This document shows positions 1-9,700 of a stretch of 64,000 nucleotides of DNA, in pieces. Source of the stretch: Sphingomonas sp. SORGH_AS_0879 (GTDB lineage: Bacteria > Pseudomonadota > Alphaproteobacteria > Sphingomonadales > Sphingomonadaceae); assembly GCF_030819175.1 (NCBI RefSeq), contig NZ_JAUTBJ010000002.1, forward strand, positions 3,805,001 through 3,869,000, read 5' to 3'. The notes under the pieces are model-generated. The model had not been told where the DNA came from. It saw nothing but the letters and a program-made list of their open reading frames with translations, and ran no database searches. Numbering within the stretch: position 1 is the stretch's first letter; the number at the start of each line of letters is the position of its first letter. Position numbers and translations under genes: made by a program.

Positions 1-518
1 GACATCGGCACGGAATCGATCGCGTCATCGCCGATCCGCTCGAGCGCGTCCTCGCGCAGAATATAGAGCGCGTGATCGGCGGGCAGGCCCGCGCGCCATT
101 TCTTCGATTTGAAGCCGACGTAGCGAATGCGGAAGTACAAGGAGACGCGGCCGCGTTCGTCGACCATCGGCACTTGGTAGGTGCGGATGGCGCGTTTCGA
201 CACGCCGGTGAGCATCGCCATCTTACGGGACGGTGCGGCGCTGCCCGTTTCCCGTCTGTCGGCCCAGGCCATGCGGACGCGCAGCGGATGGCCCCAGGCG
301 CGCGCGAGTTCCTGATCGAGTCGGCGGTTGGCTGCCGCCTGTTCACGCGCTGCGTCAGCGTGCCGACGCTGGCGCAGCGCCGCGACGCGGCGGAAGGCGG
401 CGGCGACCGTGCGCTCCGCCGCCTGGATACGGCGCTCGGTCCGCCCTCCGTCCATGAGCAGGCGGAAAACACGCGCGTCCGCCCGCGCCCATATCCCTTC
501 CTCGGTCTCCAGCAGCAT
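1..518 (-). CDS. Partial protein, possibly relaxase/mobilisation-like (N-terminal part)
   Basis: The frame is open for 172 codons and runs off the left edge of the window. The proposed ATG at 518 is preceded by a GAGGG Shine-Dalgarno. The first ~85 residues are Arg/Ala-rich and probably helical. Later residues show the motif RIRYVGFKSKKWR and then DHALYILREDALE, which resembles the spacing before the catalytic region of MobA/MobL-type relaxases of sphingomonad elements. No catalytic tyrosine or histidine triad is visible in this fragment. A relaxase role is therefore only a suggestion that fits its place on a mobile element. It is divergent from the operon starting at 858. Confidence 0.55.
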   Translation of the reverse strand, partial: MLLETEEGIWARADARVFRLLMDGGRTERRIQAAERTVAAAFRRVAALRQRRHADAAREQAAANRRLDQELARAWGHPLRVRMAWADRRETGSAAPSRKMAMLTGVSKRAIRTYQVPMVDERGRVSLYFRIRYVGFKSKKWRAGLPADHALYILREDALERIGDDAIDSVPM

Positions 519-668
519 TGCGCGCCCTCGATCGTGACGCCGCAGGCTGGGGGGTGGGATCAGGAGCGGATGCGCCGTTGACCGGGGTCAACATTTCTTT
601 CGCATCCCACCCCCCAATCCCTTCCTCGACTGCGGCCTTTCGCTTCGTAGGGACCGCTGCTCACCGCC

Positions 669-800
669 GTTGCGGGGGGCGCTCCATTTGATCGATGCGG
701 AACCGCGCGCCGAACGCGGGTTCCGGTCCGGCGTTGCGACCGGCGGTCAATCGCACACCCACGCATCCATCTTCAGCGAAAGTGGAGCGCCCCCCGCAAC
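669..800. repeat. 18-bp inverted repeat in the divergent promoter region
   Basis: The 339-bp gap 519-857 separates two divergent transcription units and contains no convincing gene. It holds a perfect 18-bp inverted repeat, GTTGCGGGGGGCGCTCCA at 669-686 and its reverse complement at 783-800, with 96 bp between the arms. A 17-bp core of the same sequence recurs at 11,910-11,926 upstream of the recombinase. Its position in front of three transcription units suggests a shared operator or recombination site. That role is inferred. Confidence 0.6.
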
Positions 801-857
801 GACCGGAATCGGAGGTCCGTATCGTCAGCCCGTCCATCACGGACGAGGAGAAGACCC

Positions 858-1592
858 ATGGAATATGACGCCATCGAAGCCCGCCGCCGCCGCGAATATG
901 AGGCGGCCATCGCGGTAGAACGCAGGGCTGAGGAACGGCTGGCCGAGATCAAGCGAAGGGCGCGCAATGCCAAGGGGCGATTATTGTCGACCACGCGATC
1001 GGAGCAGTGGCACCGCATGGCCCTCGCGTGGCTCGAACGCGATGTGGGATACACGGGCGAAATGGCGGCGGCACGCGTCTGGCTGCGCCACCAGCCGCTC
1101 GACGCTTATATCGAGCTGGTCGCACCCTTCGCCGCCGCGATGCCGGGCGCCACGATCATCGCGGCCGAGGTTGCGGCGGTCCGTGCCCATCTCGACGAGT
1201 GGACGAAGCGCGGCGAGGCGCTACTGCTCGATCGCGCCAGCCGCGCCTATGCGGAGGACGTCGCGGGCTTTCGCGTCTGGCAGCGTGATCATCCGGACAG
1301 CAATGCATGGCGGCGCAAGGCGATGACGAAATCGCAGGGATTCCTGATCGGACGGATGGTGGCCGCGCTCGATCTCGAGCCGCCCGCCCGGATGAATCGC
1401 GGTGAGGCGCACGACTGGATCGAACGGCATGGCGGAAATCCACGGCTCGCCGGCCCGCCGGTCGATCCCGATACCCCGCACGGGCCGCCGCCCGCCTCGG
1501 CCGACGTCGCAGCCGCGTCGACCGGCCAGGTGATCAGCGCAACCGATCGACCCTTGCTCGACGACACGAGCACCGTGGGGAACGCGGCATGA
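858..1592 (+). CDS. Hypothetical protein, first gene of island operon
   Basis: A 244-residue protein that I do not recognise. The N-terminus (about residues 5-45) is a charged Arg/Glu/Ala-rich helix, probably a coiled coil. The middle is mixed alpha-helical, and the C-terminal ~45 residues are Pro/Ala/Asp-rich and likely disordered. No signal peptide or membrane segment is visible. The ATG follows GACGAGGAGAAGACCC, a good ribosome site. The stop overlaps the next start by 4 nt (ATGA), so the three genes 858-3639 are translationally coupled and probably act together. GC and codon use match the host better than the low-GC patch further right. Confidence 0.7.
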   Translation: MEYDAIEARRRREYEAAIAVERRAEERLAEIKRRARNAKGRLLSTTRSEQWHRMALAWLERDVGYTGEMAAARVWLRHQPLDAYIELVAPFAAAMPGATIIAAEVAAVRAHLDEWTKRGEALLLDRASRAYAEDVAGFRVWQRDHPDSNAWRRKAMTKSQGFLIGRMVAALDLEPPARMNRGEAHDWIERHGGNPRLAGPPVDPDTPHGPPPASADVAAASTGQVISATDRPLLDDTSTVGNAA

Positions 1593-1921
1593 CCGACATC
1601 CTCGACGAAATCCGCTCGGTCGTCGTCGGCGACCGCGTCGAGCGCTTCCAGGGGTACGACGCGCTGGCGCGTCGTGCCGAAGGCCTGATCGGCCGGATGC
1701 AGCAGATCGAAAGCGCGCTGGGTGCGAACCCGCGCGACGCGGAAGAGGAGTGGCACGATCTGGCGACCGCCGCCGAAGCGCTCGTCGCCATCACGGCGGC
1801 GCAGGAAGCGTGGCTTGCGGATTACGACGCGGCGTTGGCCCGCACGGTCGAGCAAGCGCGCGGCGACATACGATCCCTCAACATCCAGCAAGGTAACGTG
1901 AACGCGGGAGACGATTCATGA
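1589..1921 (+). CDS. Small hypothetical protein, second gene of island operon
   Basis: A 110-residue acidic, helical protein with no recognised family. The opening MTDILDEIRSVV resembles the opening of the downstream product (MSIIDEIAAAVA), so the two may share a short N-terminal interaction helix. It lacks a signal peptide and membrane spans. It overlaps both neighbours by 4 nt (ATGA), showing tight coupling and likely fixed stoichiometry with them. Function unknown. Confidence 0.7.
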   Translation: MTDILDEIRSVVVGDRVERFQGYDALARRAEGLIGRMQQIESALGANPRDAEEEWHDLATAAEALVAITAAQEAWLADYDAALARTVEQARGDIRSLNIQQGNVNAGDDS

Positions 1922-3639
1922 GCATCATCGACGAAATCGCCGCAGCGGTCGCGCAAGCCGACCTTGACGACGGCATCGATCCGTCGGTCGGTCTGCGGCG
2001 CGGCTGGGACTATTGGGTGCCGGGCCAGCCGCTGAGCGATGGCTGCGGCATCGCCCGCACGCCCCATCGTCTCCCGATCGATACGACGTCGCTGCCTGAA
2101 GGTGCGGTCGCGATCATCGACGGTACCATGACCGTGGCGCGCCTCAGCGGATCGGTCTGGCGGCAGATCATGGTCCGCCCGCGTGAGTCTGGTGCGGGGG
2201 AAGGCCAAGACGTATTTGCCGTCAGCAGCATGGCCGCGCATTGCGGGCGGGCCGAGCATCTGGTCACGCTGGTCGGTCATTCGCCCCGCGATCTGGCGAT
2301 CTATCTCGACGACTTGCGACTGCGCGACCGTGCCGTCTTCGACCGGGTGATCGCCAAGGATCTCAAGGGGGCGGTCGCGCTGCGTCGTGCGATCGTCGAT
2401 GATCCGTGGCCGGATCGTGTGCGGGGGCTGTGGGAAAAGCCCGAGGCGGATTATCTCCCGCCCTTCCTCGTCGCGGTCCTCTACAGCGAACTGGCCCGCC
2501 TGGCCATGAATCATGCCGGGCTGCTCGTCATGGCCTTCGACGCGGGCATCGAGCTTTCGACCCGTCGCCTTGTGCCGCGCATACCGCTGGCGGCCGGCCC
2601 CCATCAGCCGGCCGCCGTCAGGCGAAGCATCGAGATGCTGCCCTTTCAATCGATGGCCCTGAACGCGCCGGGGACCATCCTGCAGCGCGGCGATGCCGAA
2701 GCCGCAGCGGCCTGGGCCAAGATGTGCGCGGCGAGCCTGTCGGTGACGGCCGAGGAACGGGACGGTCTCGATATCGCGCCCGCCACCCCCAAGCAGGCCA
2801 AGGCGATCGCTCGCAATGTCGAGGCCAGCCCCGCCTTCTGGCTGGAACAACGTAAGGACCATGGATGGTCGCGCCAGAACCGCCCCGCCGCGACATATTG
2901 GGGGCTGGATTGGCGTCAGCACGCCTCGGTCGGGCTGGTGGAGATCATGCTGACCGCCCAGGACTGGAACCGCCGCTACAGGCCGGATGGCCCGAGGCTC
3001 GACACCATGTCCATGCGGCGCGTGTCCTGGGCGATCGCGACGATCAGCTATGCATGGATGGCGGAGAACAATCCGGCTGCCGCCCTCTGGCTGTTGCGGC
3101 AGGCGCAAGGCAAAGAGGTCGACCTGCCGCTCGCGTTCAGCCCCTTCGCGATGGACGATATCCTCAAGGAAAAGTCGGGCAACACGCTGCGCAAGAGCGC
3201 CCTCGCGCTGGTCGCCGACCGGCCGAAGCCCGGCGAACTCGGCTATACGGCGCGCTATCAGCCCCATTTGTGGTTGGACGATCGTGGGGACGACATCGCG
3301 CATTACCGCCATTATCAGCAGGACGCGATCGTTGGGTACCGCGAGGCGAAGGCGGGCATCCTGCCCGAGATCCTGCGGGATACGAGCCGTGTGCCCGAAG
3401 AGGTGGTCGCGGTGCTGGGACGGGCACACGGCGTGTCGCCGACCCATGGTGGCATCGGACATAACAACCCGCCATCCTCAGCCATGACCGAGGACATTGC
3501 TGCCGCCCGCGGTTCGCAGAACTTCGGCATGATGATTTCGCCCCCGTCGACTGATCTGATGCGCGAAATGCTGTCACGGAAGCCGAAGGACACGCCGAAA
3601 AAGACGAAAAAGAAGAAGGCTAAGGCCAAGAAGCGATGA
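1918..3639 (+). CDS. Hypothetical protein with GHNNPP motif and Lys-rich tail, third gene of island operon
   Basis: A 573-residue protein of unknown function. About residues 1-500 are a mixed alpha/beta region with several Trp-rich stretches (YWVPGQP, YWGLDWRQHA). Around residues 505-515 comes GGIGHNNPP, a short motif seen in many otherwise unrelated alphaproteobacterial phage and mobile-element proteins. The protein ends in a strongly basic tail (PKKTKKKKAKAKKR), which suggests nucleic-acid binding. No transmembrane segment or classical catalytic motif is evident. It closes a three-gene coupled operon and is followed by a convergent hairpin at 3718-3764. A replication, maintenance or mobilisation role is possible but unproven. 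Confidence 0.7.
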   Translation: MSIIDEIAAAVAQADLDDGIDPSVGLRRGWDYWVPGQPLSDGCGIARTPHRLPIDTTSLPEGAVAIIDGTMTVARLSGSVWRQIMVRPRESGAGEGQDVFAVSSMAAHCGRAEHLVTLVGHSPRDLAIYLDDLRLRDRAVFDRVIAKDLKGAVALRRAIVDDPWPDRVRGLWEKPEADYLPPFLVAVLYSELARLAMNHAGLLVMAFDAGIELSTRRLVPRIPLAAGPHQPAAVRRSIEMLPFQSMALNAPGTILQRGDAEAAAAWAKMCAASLSVTAEERDGLDIAPATPKQAKAIARNVEASPAFWLEQRKDHGWSRQNRPAATYWGLDWRQHASVGLVEIMLTAQDWNRRYRPDGPRLDTMSMRRVSWAIATISYAWMAENNPAAALWLLRQAQGKEVDLPLAFSPFAMDDILKEKSGNTLRKSALALVADRPKPGELGYTARYQPHLWLDDRGDDIAHYRHYQQDAIVGYREAKAGILPEILRDTSRVPEEVVAVLGRAHGVSPTHGGIGHNNPPSSAMTEDIAAARGSQNFGMMISPPSTDLMREMLSRKPKDTPKKTKKKKAKAKKR

Positions 3640-3717
3640 CCGCGTCCGTGCCATCCGTTTTCAGCAGATGACCGCGTGTGAATCTGTCAAAGCTGCTTGC
3701 GGGCCGATCGAGGCAGT

Positions 3718-3764
3718 GGGGCGGTCGGCTTGATGTCGTATCCCGACATGTCGCCAACCGCCCC
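3718..3764. terminator. Compound hairpin between convergent genes
   Basis: GGGGCGGTCGG (3718-3728) pairs with CCAACCGCCCC (3754-3764) with one G-T pair. The loop contains a second stem, ATGTCG/CGACAT (3733-3749). It lies between the ends of the 858-3639 operon and the convergent adhesin gene. There is no T-tract, so it may act as a bidirectional stabiliser rather than a classical intrinsic terminator. Confidence 0.45.
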
Positions 3765-3772
3765 CCGCGACC

Positions 3773-6700
3773 TTAGAACTTTTTCCGGACCTGCACCGCA
3801 GTCGTCGCGGCCCGCTCGCCATCGGCAACCCGGACGCTGAGGTCGAGCCCGAGATCCCAGCCCGACGGCAACGTGAGACCGACGCCGGGGGCGAACAGGA
3901 ACTGTTCCCGCGACCACCCCGATGCCATCAGGCTGTAATAGGATGGCCCCGTCACATCGGCATAGTCCAGTCCCTGGCGGGTGCCGCTGGTGAACTCGTG
4001 CAGCCACTCGGTCCGCAACCGCCCGGTCAGCAACCCGACCGACAAGGGCCGCTGCCACGCCAGGCGAAGGCCCAGCGCACCCGTCACTGACAGGAGATCG
4101 CGGTCGTCGAAGCGCAGGTTGTAGATCCCCGCGCCTTCCTCGACATAGCGCGTCAGGCGTCCGTCCAGATACTCCGCCCGGCCATAGAGCGACCAGCGCA
4201 GCGCGCCTGTGGTACGGTCGATCCCCGACGACAGCGCGCCCGTGGTGAACGTGCCTGTCCGATCCGCGGTCGCCATCGCGCCGGTAGCGGCATCTTTACG
4301 TCGCAGCGAATAGTCGAGCCATCCGCGTGCCAGCATGCCGTCGACGAACAGCCCACGCAGCGGCGTCGCGCTGCCATAGACCGCCAGTACCTGGCTGTCG
4401 CTGTTCACCTGGCCGGCCCCGCCCGCAATCGTGCTGCGGTCGTGGCCGAGGCCCCCGCCGATACCAAGCGTGACACCCTGGGCGACGTGCAGATCGACGC
4501 CAACGCTCAGGCCCGAGGTCGTGGCGCTCACCTTCGAACGCCCGGTGATCGCATCGCGCGTGCCGATGTCGATGGTGCCGCCCGTCCACAGGCCGACGCG
4601 CCCACCGCAGCCTGCCGGAGCAGCGCCCTCCTGGGCTGAAGCCTCGCCACTACGCTGCGCGCGTCGATCGCCATCGGGAGCGATGCGCTCGATCGGCTGT
4701 CCCGGCACGTGCCCATCATAGGTGCGATCGGTCGAACTCAACCGCACACCGTTCGTCGAACGGGCGCAGTCGGCCCCGTGCAGCGTCTCGGCATGGCCCA
4801 TGAAGTTGGCGACCTGCGTCCGCGAGAAGCGGCGCGCCGCTTCCGCCTGGGCATCACTCATCGCGCGGACATTCGCGTCGCGCGATGGGTCCGGGCGAGC
4901 CGTGACCGTGACGGTGACGGTGGCCGGCGACGACGTACCGAAGGCGTTGGCGAGGGTATAGCCGACTGCGATCGTCCCGTTGAAGTGGGCCTTGGGCGTC
5001 ACCTGCAGGCGGAAGGTGCGTGCGTCGGCGGTGCCTCCCGCGACGATCGTGGCGGTCGCCTGATCGGCAGGCGAGACGCTGGTGATCGCGGCAGCCGTGA
5101 ACGGACCACCGGAAGCGGCAGCGGTCAGGTCGACCGAGACGGGCTGGCCATCGATGGCCGATGCCGTGATGCCGTTTGCCTTGGGTGCCGTGCCGACCAC
5201 CTGGATGGTGGCGGTAGCGGGTGCCGACGTGCCACCCGGTCCGACGGCGACATATTGAAAGCTGTCGCTGCCATGGTAGCCTGCTTCCGGGGTATAGACC
5301 GCGATGACCTGGCCTGGGACGGAAACCGAGGACGCTGCCAGTGCAACCGCCATCAGGGGCGATCCGCCGAAGCCACGCATGGCCAGGGTCCGTGAGATCG
5401 TGACCGTGCCATGGGCAGGTTGGGTTACGATCCGGATTTCATCGAACTGGCCGCTCACCAAGCTCGACAGGTTGAGGCTGACGCTCTGTCCGGCCTCGGT
5501 CTTGGTATTGGCCGCAACCGACGTCGTAACCGGATCGGTGGCGACCGGGGGCGGTGGGGTGCCTACCGCAAGCGTGTAGGTCGCGTTGCCGGTGGCACCA
5601 TGCGCGTCGATGATGTTGACGGTGACGGTGTAGTTGCCAGCGGTGGTCGGGGTGCCCGACAGGGTGCCATTGGCCGCAAGCGTGACGCCGGCGGGCAGAC
5701 CCGTGGCGGTGTAGCTGTACGGCGCGGTGCCGCCCGAACTGGTCAGCGTCTGGCTGTAGGCGGTGCCGACGGTGGCCGCCGGGAGCGAACCTGAGGCCGG
5801 CGAGACGACGAGCGTCGGCGCGGAAACCGTGACGGTGACGGTCGCCGGGCTGCTGGTGCCGGACGCATTGGTGGCGGTGTAGGTGAAGCTGTCGCTGCCC
5901 GAGAAGCCGGCGGTCGGCGTGTAGCTGATGGTCGTGCCCGACGCCGTGGCGGTGCCATGCACGGGTGCCGTAGCGACGGCGACCGAGGTCGCGGTGCCAC
6001 CCGACAGGGCAAGCGTCACCGCATTGCCGCTGCTGTTGGCGGCGACGGTCGTGCTGACGGCCTCCGCGACCGGTGCCTGCGCGGCGACCACGATCGTGTA
6101 GGTCGCGGTGCCGGTGGCGCCATGTGCGTCGGTGGTGGCGACGGTGACGGTGTAGCTGCCCGCCGTGGTCGGCGTGCCCGACAGAGTGCCGTTGGCCGCA
6201 AGCGTGACGCCGGCGGGCAGGCCCGTGGCGGTGTAGCTGTACGGTGCGGTGCCGCCCGAACTGGTCAGCGTCTGGCTGTAGGCGGTGCCGACGGTGGCCG
6301 CCGGGAGCGAACCCGACGCAGGTGAGACGACGAGCGTGGGCGCGGAGACGGTGACCGTGACGGCCGCGGGGCTGCTGGTGCCCGAGGCGTTGGTGGCGGT
6401 GTAGGTGAAGCTGTCGCTGCCCGAATAGCCAGCGGTCGGCGTGTAGCTGATGCTCGTACCCGAAGCCGTGGCGGTGCCGTGCACGGCCTGGGTGGCGACC
6501 GCGACCGAGGTGGCGGTGCCACCCGACAGGGCAAGCGTCACCGTATTGGCGGTGCTGTTGGCAGCGACGGTCGTGCTGACGGCCCCTGCGACCGGTGCCT
6601 GCGCGGCGACCACGATCGTGTAGGTCGCGGTGCCGGAGGCACCATGCGCGTCGGTAACAGTGACGGTGACGCTGTAGCTGCCTGCCGTGGTCGGCGTGCC

Positions 6701-9700
6701 CGACAGAGTGCCGTTGGCCGCAAGCGTGACGCCGGCGGGCAGGCCCATGGCGGTGTAGCTGTACGGTGCGGTGCCGCCCGAACTGGTCAGCGTCTGGCTG
6801 TAGGCGGTGCCGACGGTGGCCGCCGGGAGCGAACCCGACGCAGGTGAGACGACGAGCGTGGGCGCGGAGACGGTGACGGTGACGGCCGCGGGGCTGCTGG
6901 TGCCCGAGGCGTTGGTGGCGGTGTAGGTGAAGCTGTCGGTGCCCGAGAAACCGGCGGTCGGCGTATAGCTGATCGTCGTGCCCGAGGCGGTGGCGGTGCC
7001 GTGGCTTGGTGCCGCATCGACCGCGACCGAGCTGGCCGCGCCGCCCGACAGGTTGAGGGGGACGGTGTTGGCGGTGCTGTTGGCGGCGACGGTCGTGCTG
7101 ACCGCACCGGCGACCGGTGCCTGGACGGCGACCACGATCGTGTAGGTCGCGGTGCCGGAGGCACCATGCGCGTCGGTAACAGTGACGGTGACGCTGTAGC
7201 TGCCTGCCGTGGTCGGGGTGCCCGACAGGGTGCCGGTCGACGACAGCGTGACGCCGGTCGGCAGCGCGCCCGAGCTCACCACATAGTTGTAGGGCGCGGC
7301 ACCACCCGAGGCGCTCAGTGCCTGGCTATAGGCGGTGCCGACGGTAGCGGCCGGGAGCGAACCCGACGCAGGCGAGACGGTCAGCGTCGGCGCGGTCACC
7401 GTGATGGTCACGGTCGCGGGCGAACTGGTGCCCGACGCATTGGTGGCGGTGTAGGTGAAGCTGTCGCTGCCCGAATAACCGGCGGTCGGCGTGTAGCTGA
7501 TCGCGGTGCCCGAGGCGGTGGCGGTGCCGTGGCTCGGAGCCGTGTCGACCGAGACCGAGATGGCCGCGCCGCTCGACAGGTTGAGGGGGACGGTGTTGGC
7601 ACTACTGTTGGCGGCGACGGTCGTGCTGACGGCCCCTGCGACCGGTGCCTGCGCGGCGACCACGATCGTGTAGGTCGCGGTGCCGGAGGCACCATGAGCG
7701 TCGGTGATGGTGACGGTGACGCTGTAGCTGCCCGCCGTGGTCGGGGTGCCCGACAGGGTGCCGGTCGACGACAGCGTGACGCCGGTCGGCAGCGCACCCG
7801 AGGTCACCGTATAGCTGTAGGGTGCGGCACCACCCGAGGCGCTCAGTGCCTGGCTATAGGCGGTGCCGACGGTGGCCCCCGGAAGCGAACCCGACGCAGG
7901 CGAGACGGTCAGCGTCGGCGCGGTCACCGTGATGGTCACGGTCGCGGGCGAACTGGTGCCCGACGCATTGGTGGCGGTGTAGGTGAAGCTGTCCGGGCCG
8001 GAATAGCCAGCGGTTGGGCTGTAGGTGATTGATGTGCCCGAGGCGGTCGCCGTGCCGTGGCTGGCCTGGTTCGCGATCGCGACCGAGGTGGCGGTGCCAC
8101 CCGACAGGGCAAGCGTCACCGCATTGGCCGTGCTGTTCGCGGCGACGGTCGTACTGACCGCGTTGGCGACCGGAACTTGAACCGCGATGGCGATCGTATA
8201 GGTCGCGGTGCCGGTTGCGCCATGCGCGTCGGTCACGTTTACCGTAATGGTGGCGTTGCCGGTGCCCGTGGGCGTGCCGGTGATCGCACCGGTCAAAGCG
8301 TCGATCGTCAAGCCGCCAGGCAGGCCGGTAGCCGAATAATTGTAGGGTGCGGTGCCGTTTGAGGCCGCGACACTCTGGCTGTAGGCGGTGCCGACAGTGC
8401 CGCCGGCTAGCGTGCCGGAGGCGGGCGTTAGCGCGAGGGTCGGCGCGGTGACGGTGATCGTCACGGTCGCGGCCGAGGACGTGCCGCTGGCATTGGTTGC
8501 CGTGTAGGTGAAGCTGTCGTTGCCCGAATAGCCGGCGGTCGGCGTGTAGCTGATGGTCGTGCCCGAGGCGGTGGCGGTGCCGTGCGCGGCCTGGGTCGCG
8601 ACCGCAACCGAGGTGGCGGTGCCGCCCGACAGGGCAAGCGTCACCGCGTTGCCGGTACTGTTCGCGGCGACCGTCGTGCTGGTTGCACCGGCGACCGGCG
8701 CCTGGGCGACGACGGTGATGGTGTAGGCGCGCGACGCGGTGAAGTTCTGCGCGTCGGTCGCGGTGACGGTCAGGTTGAAGCTGCCCGACATGGTCGGCGT
8801 GCCCGACAGCGTGCCGTTCGTCGCCAGCGTGAGACCGGTCGGCAATGCGCCGGCGGTGACGGCATAGCTGTACGGCGCGGTGCCGCCCGTGGTGCTGAGC
8901 GCTTGGCTATAGGCGGTGCCCGCAGTGCCACCCGGCAGGCTGGTGGGTAAGATCGCCAGCGTCGGCGCGGTGACCGTGACGGTGACGGTCGCCGGGCTGC
9001 TGGTGCCCGAGGCATTGGTGGCGGTGTAGGTGAAGCTGTCGCTGCCCGAATAGCCTGCGGTCGGCGTATAGCTGATGGTAGTGCCCGAAGCGGTGGCGGT
9101 GCCGTGCGCGGCCTGGGTGGCGACCGCGACCGAGGTGGCGGTGCCACCCGACAGGGCGAGCGTCACCGCGTTGCCGGTGCTGTTCGCGGCGACCGTCGTG
9201 CTGGTTGCACCGGCGACCGGCGCCGGTGTGGTCACCGTAATGGTCACGGTTGCGGCCGCACTAGTGCCCGAGGCATTGGTTGCCGTGTAGGTGAAGCTGT
9301 CGTTGCCCAAATAGCCGACGGTGGGCGTGTAGCTGATGGTCGTGCCAGAGGCAGTTGCAGAGCCATGGGTTGCTTGCGTGCCGATCGCGACCGAGTTGGC
9401 TGCGCCGCCCGACAGGTTGAGCGTAATCGGGTTGCCGTTGCTATTCGCCGCGACGGTCGCGCTGACCGCGCCAGCAACCGGGGCCTGGAGTGCCGCCACA
9501 GGCGTCACTGCATTGGACGCAGCCGAGGCTGTTCCGGTGCCAGCGCTATTGGTGGCAGTGACGGTGAACGTATAGGACGTGCCGTTAGTAAGGCCGGTGA
9601 TCGTAATCGGGCTTCCGGTTCCGCTGGCGGTCGCGCCGCCCGGACTGGCGGTGACGGTATAGCCGGTGATCGCCGCACCGCCGGTATCGGTAGGGGCGGT

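Noticed and set aside
1822..3462. 546-codon minus-strand open frame
   Set aside because: Antisense to the island operon, whose coupled starts and ribosome site support the plus strand.
5560..9480. CRISPR-like regular repeats
   Set aside because: The 525-bp period is a coding repeat in frame; there are no short direct repeats with unique spacers and no cas genes.
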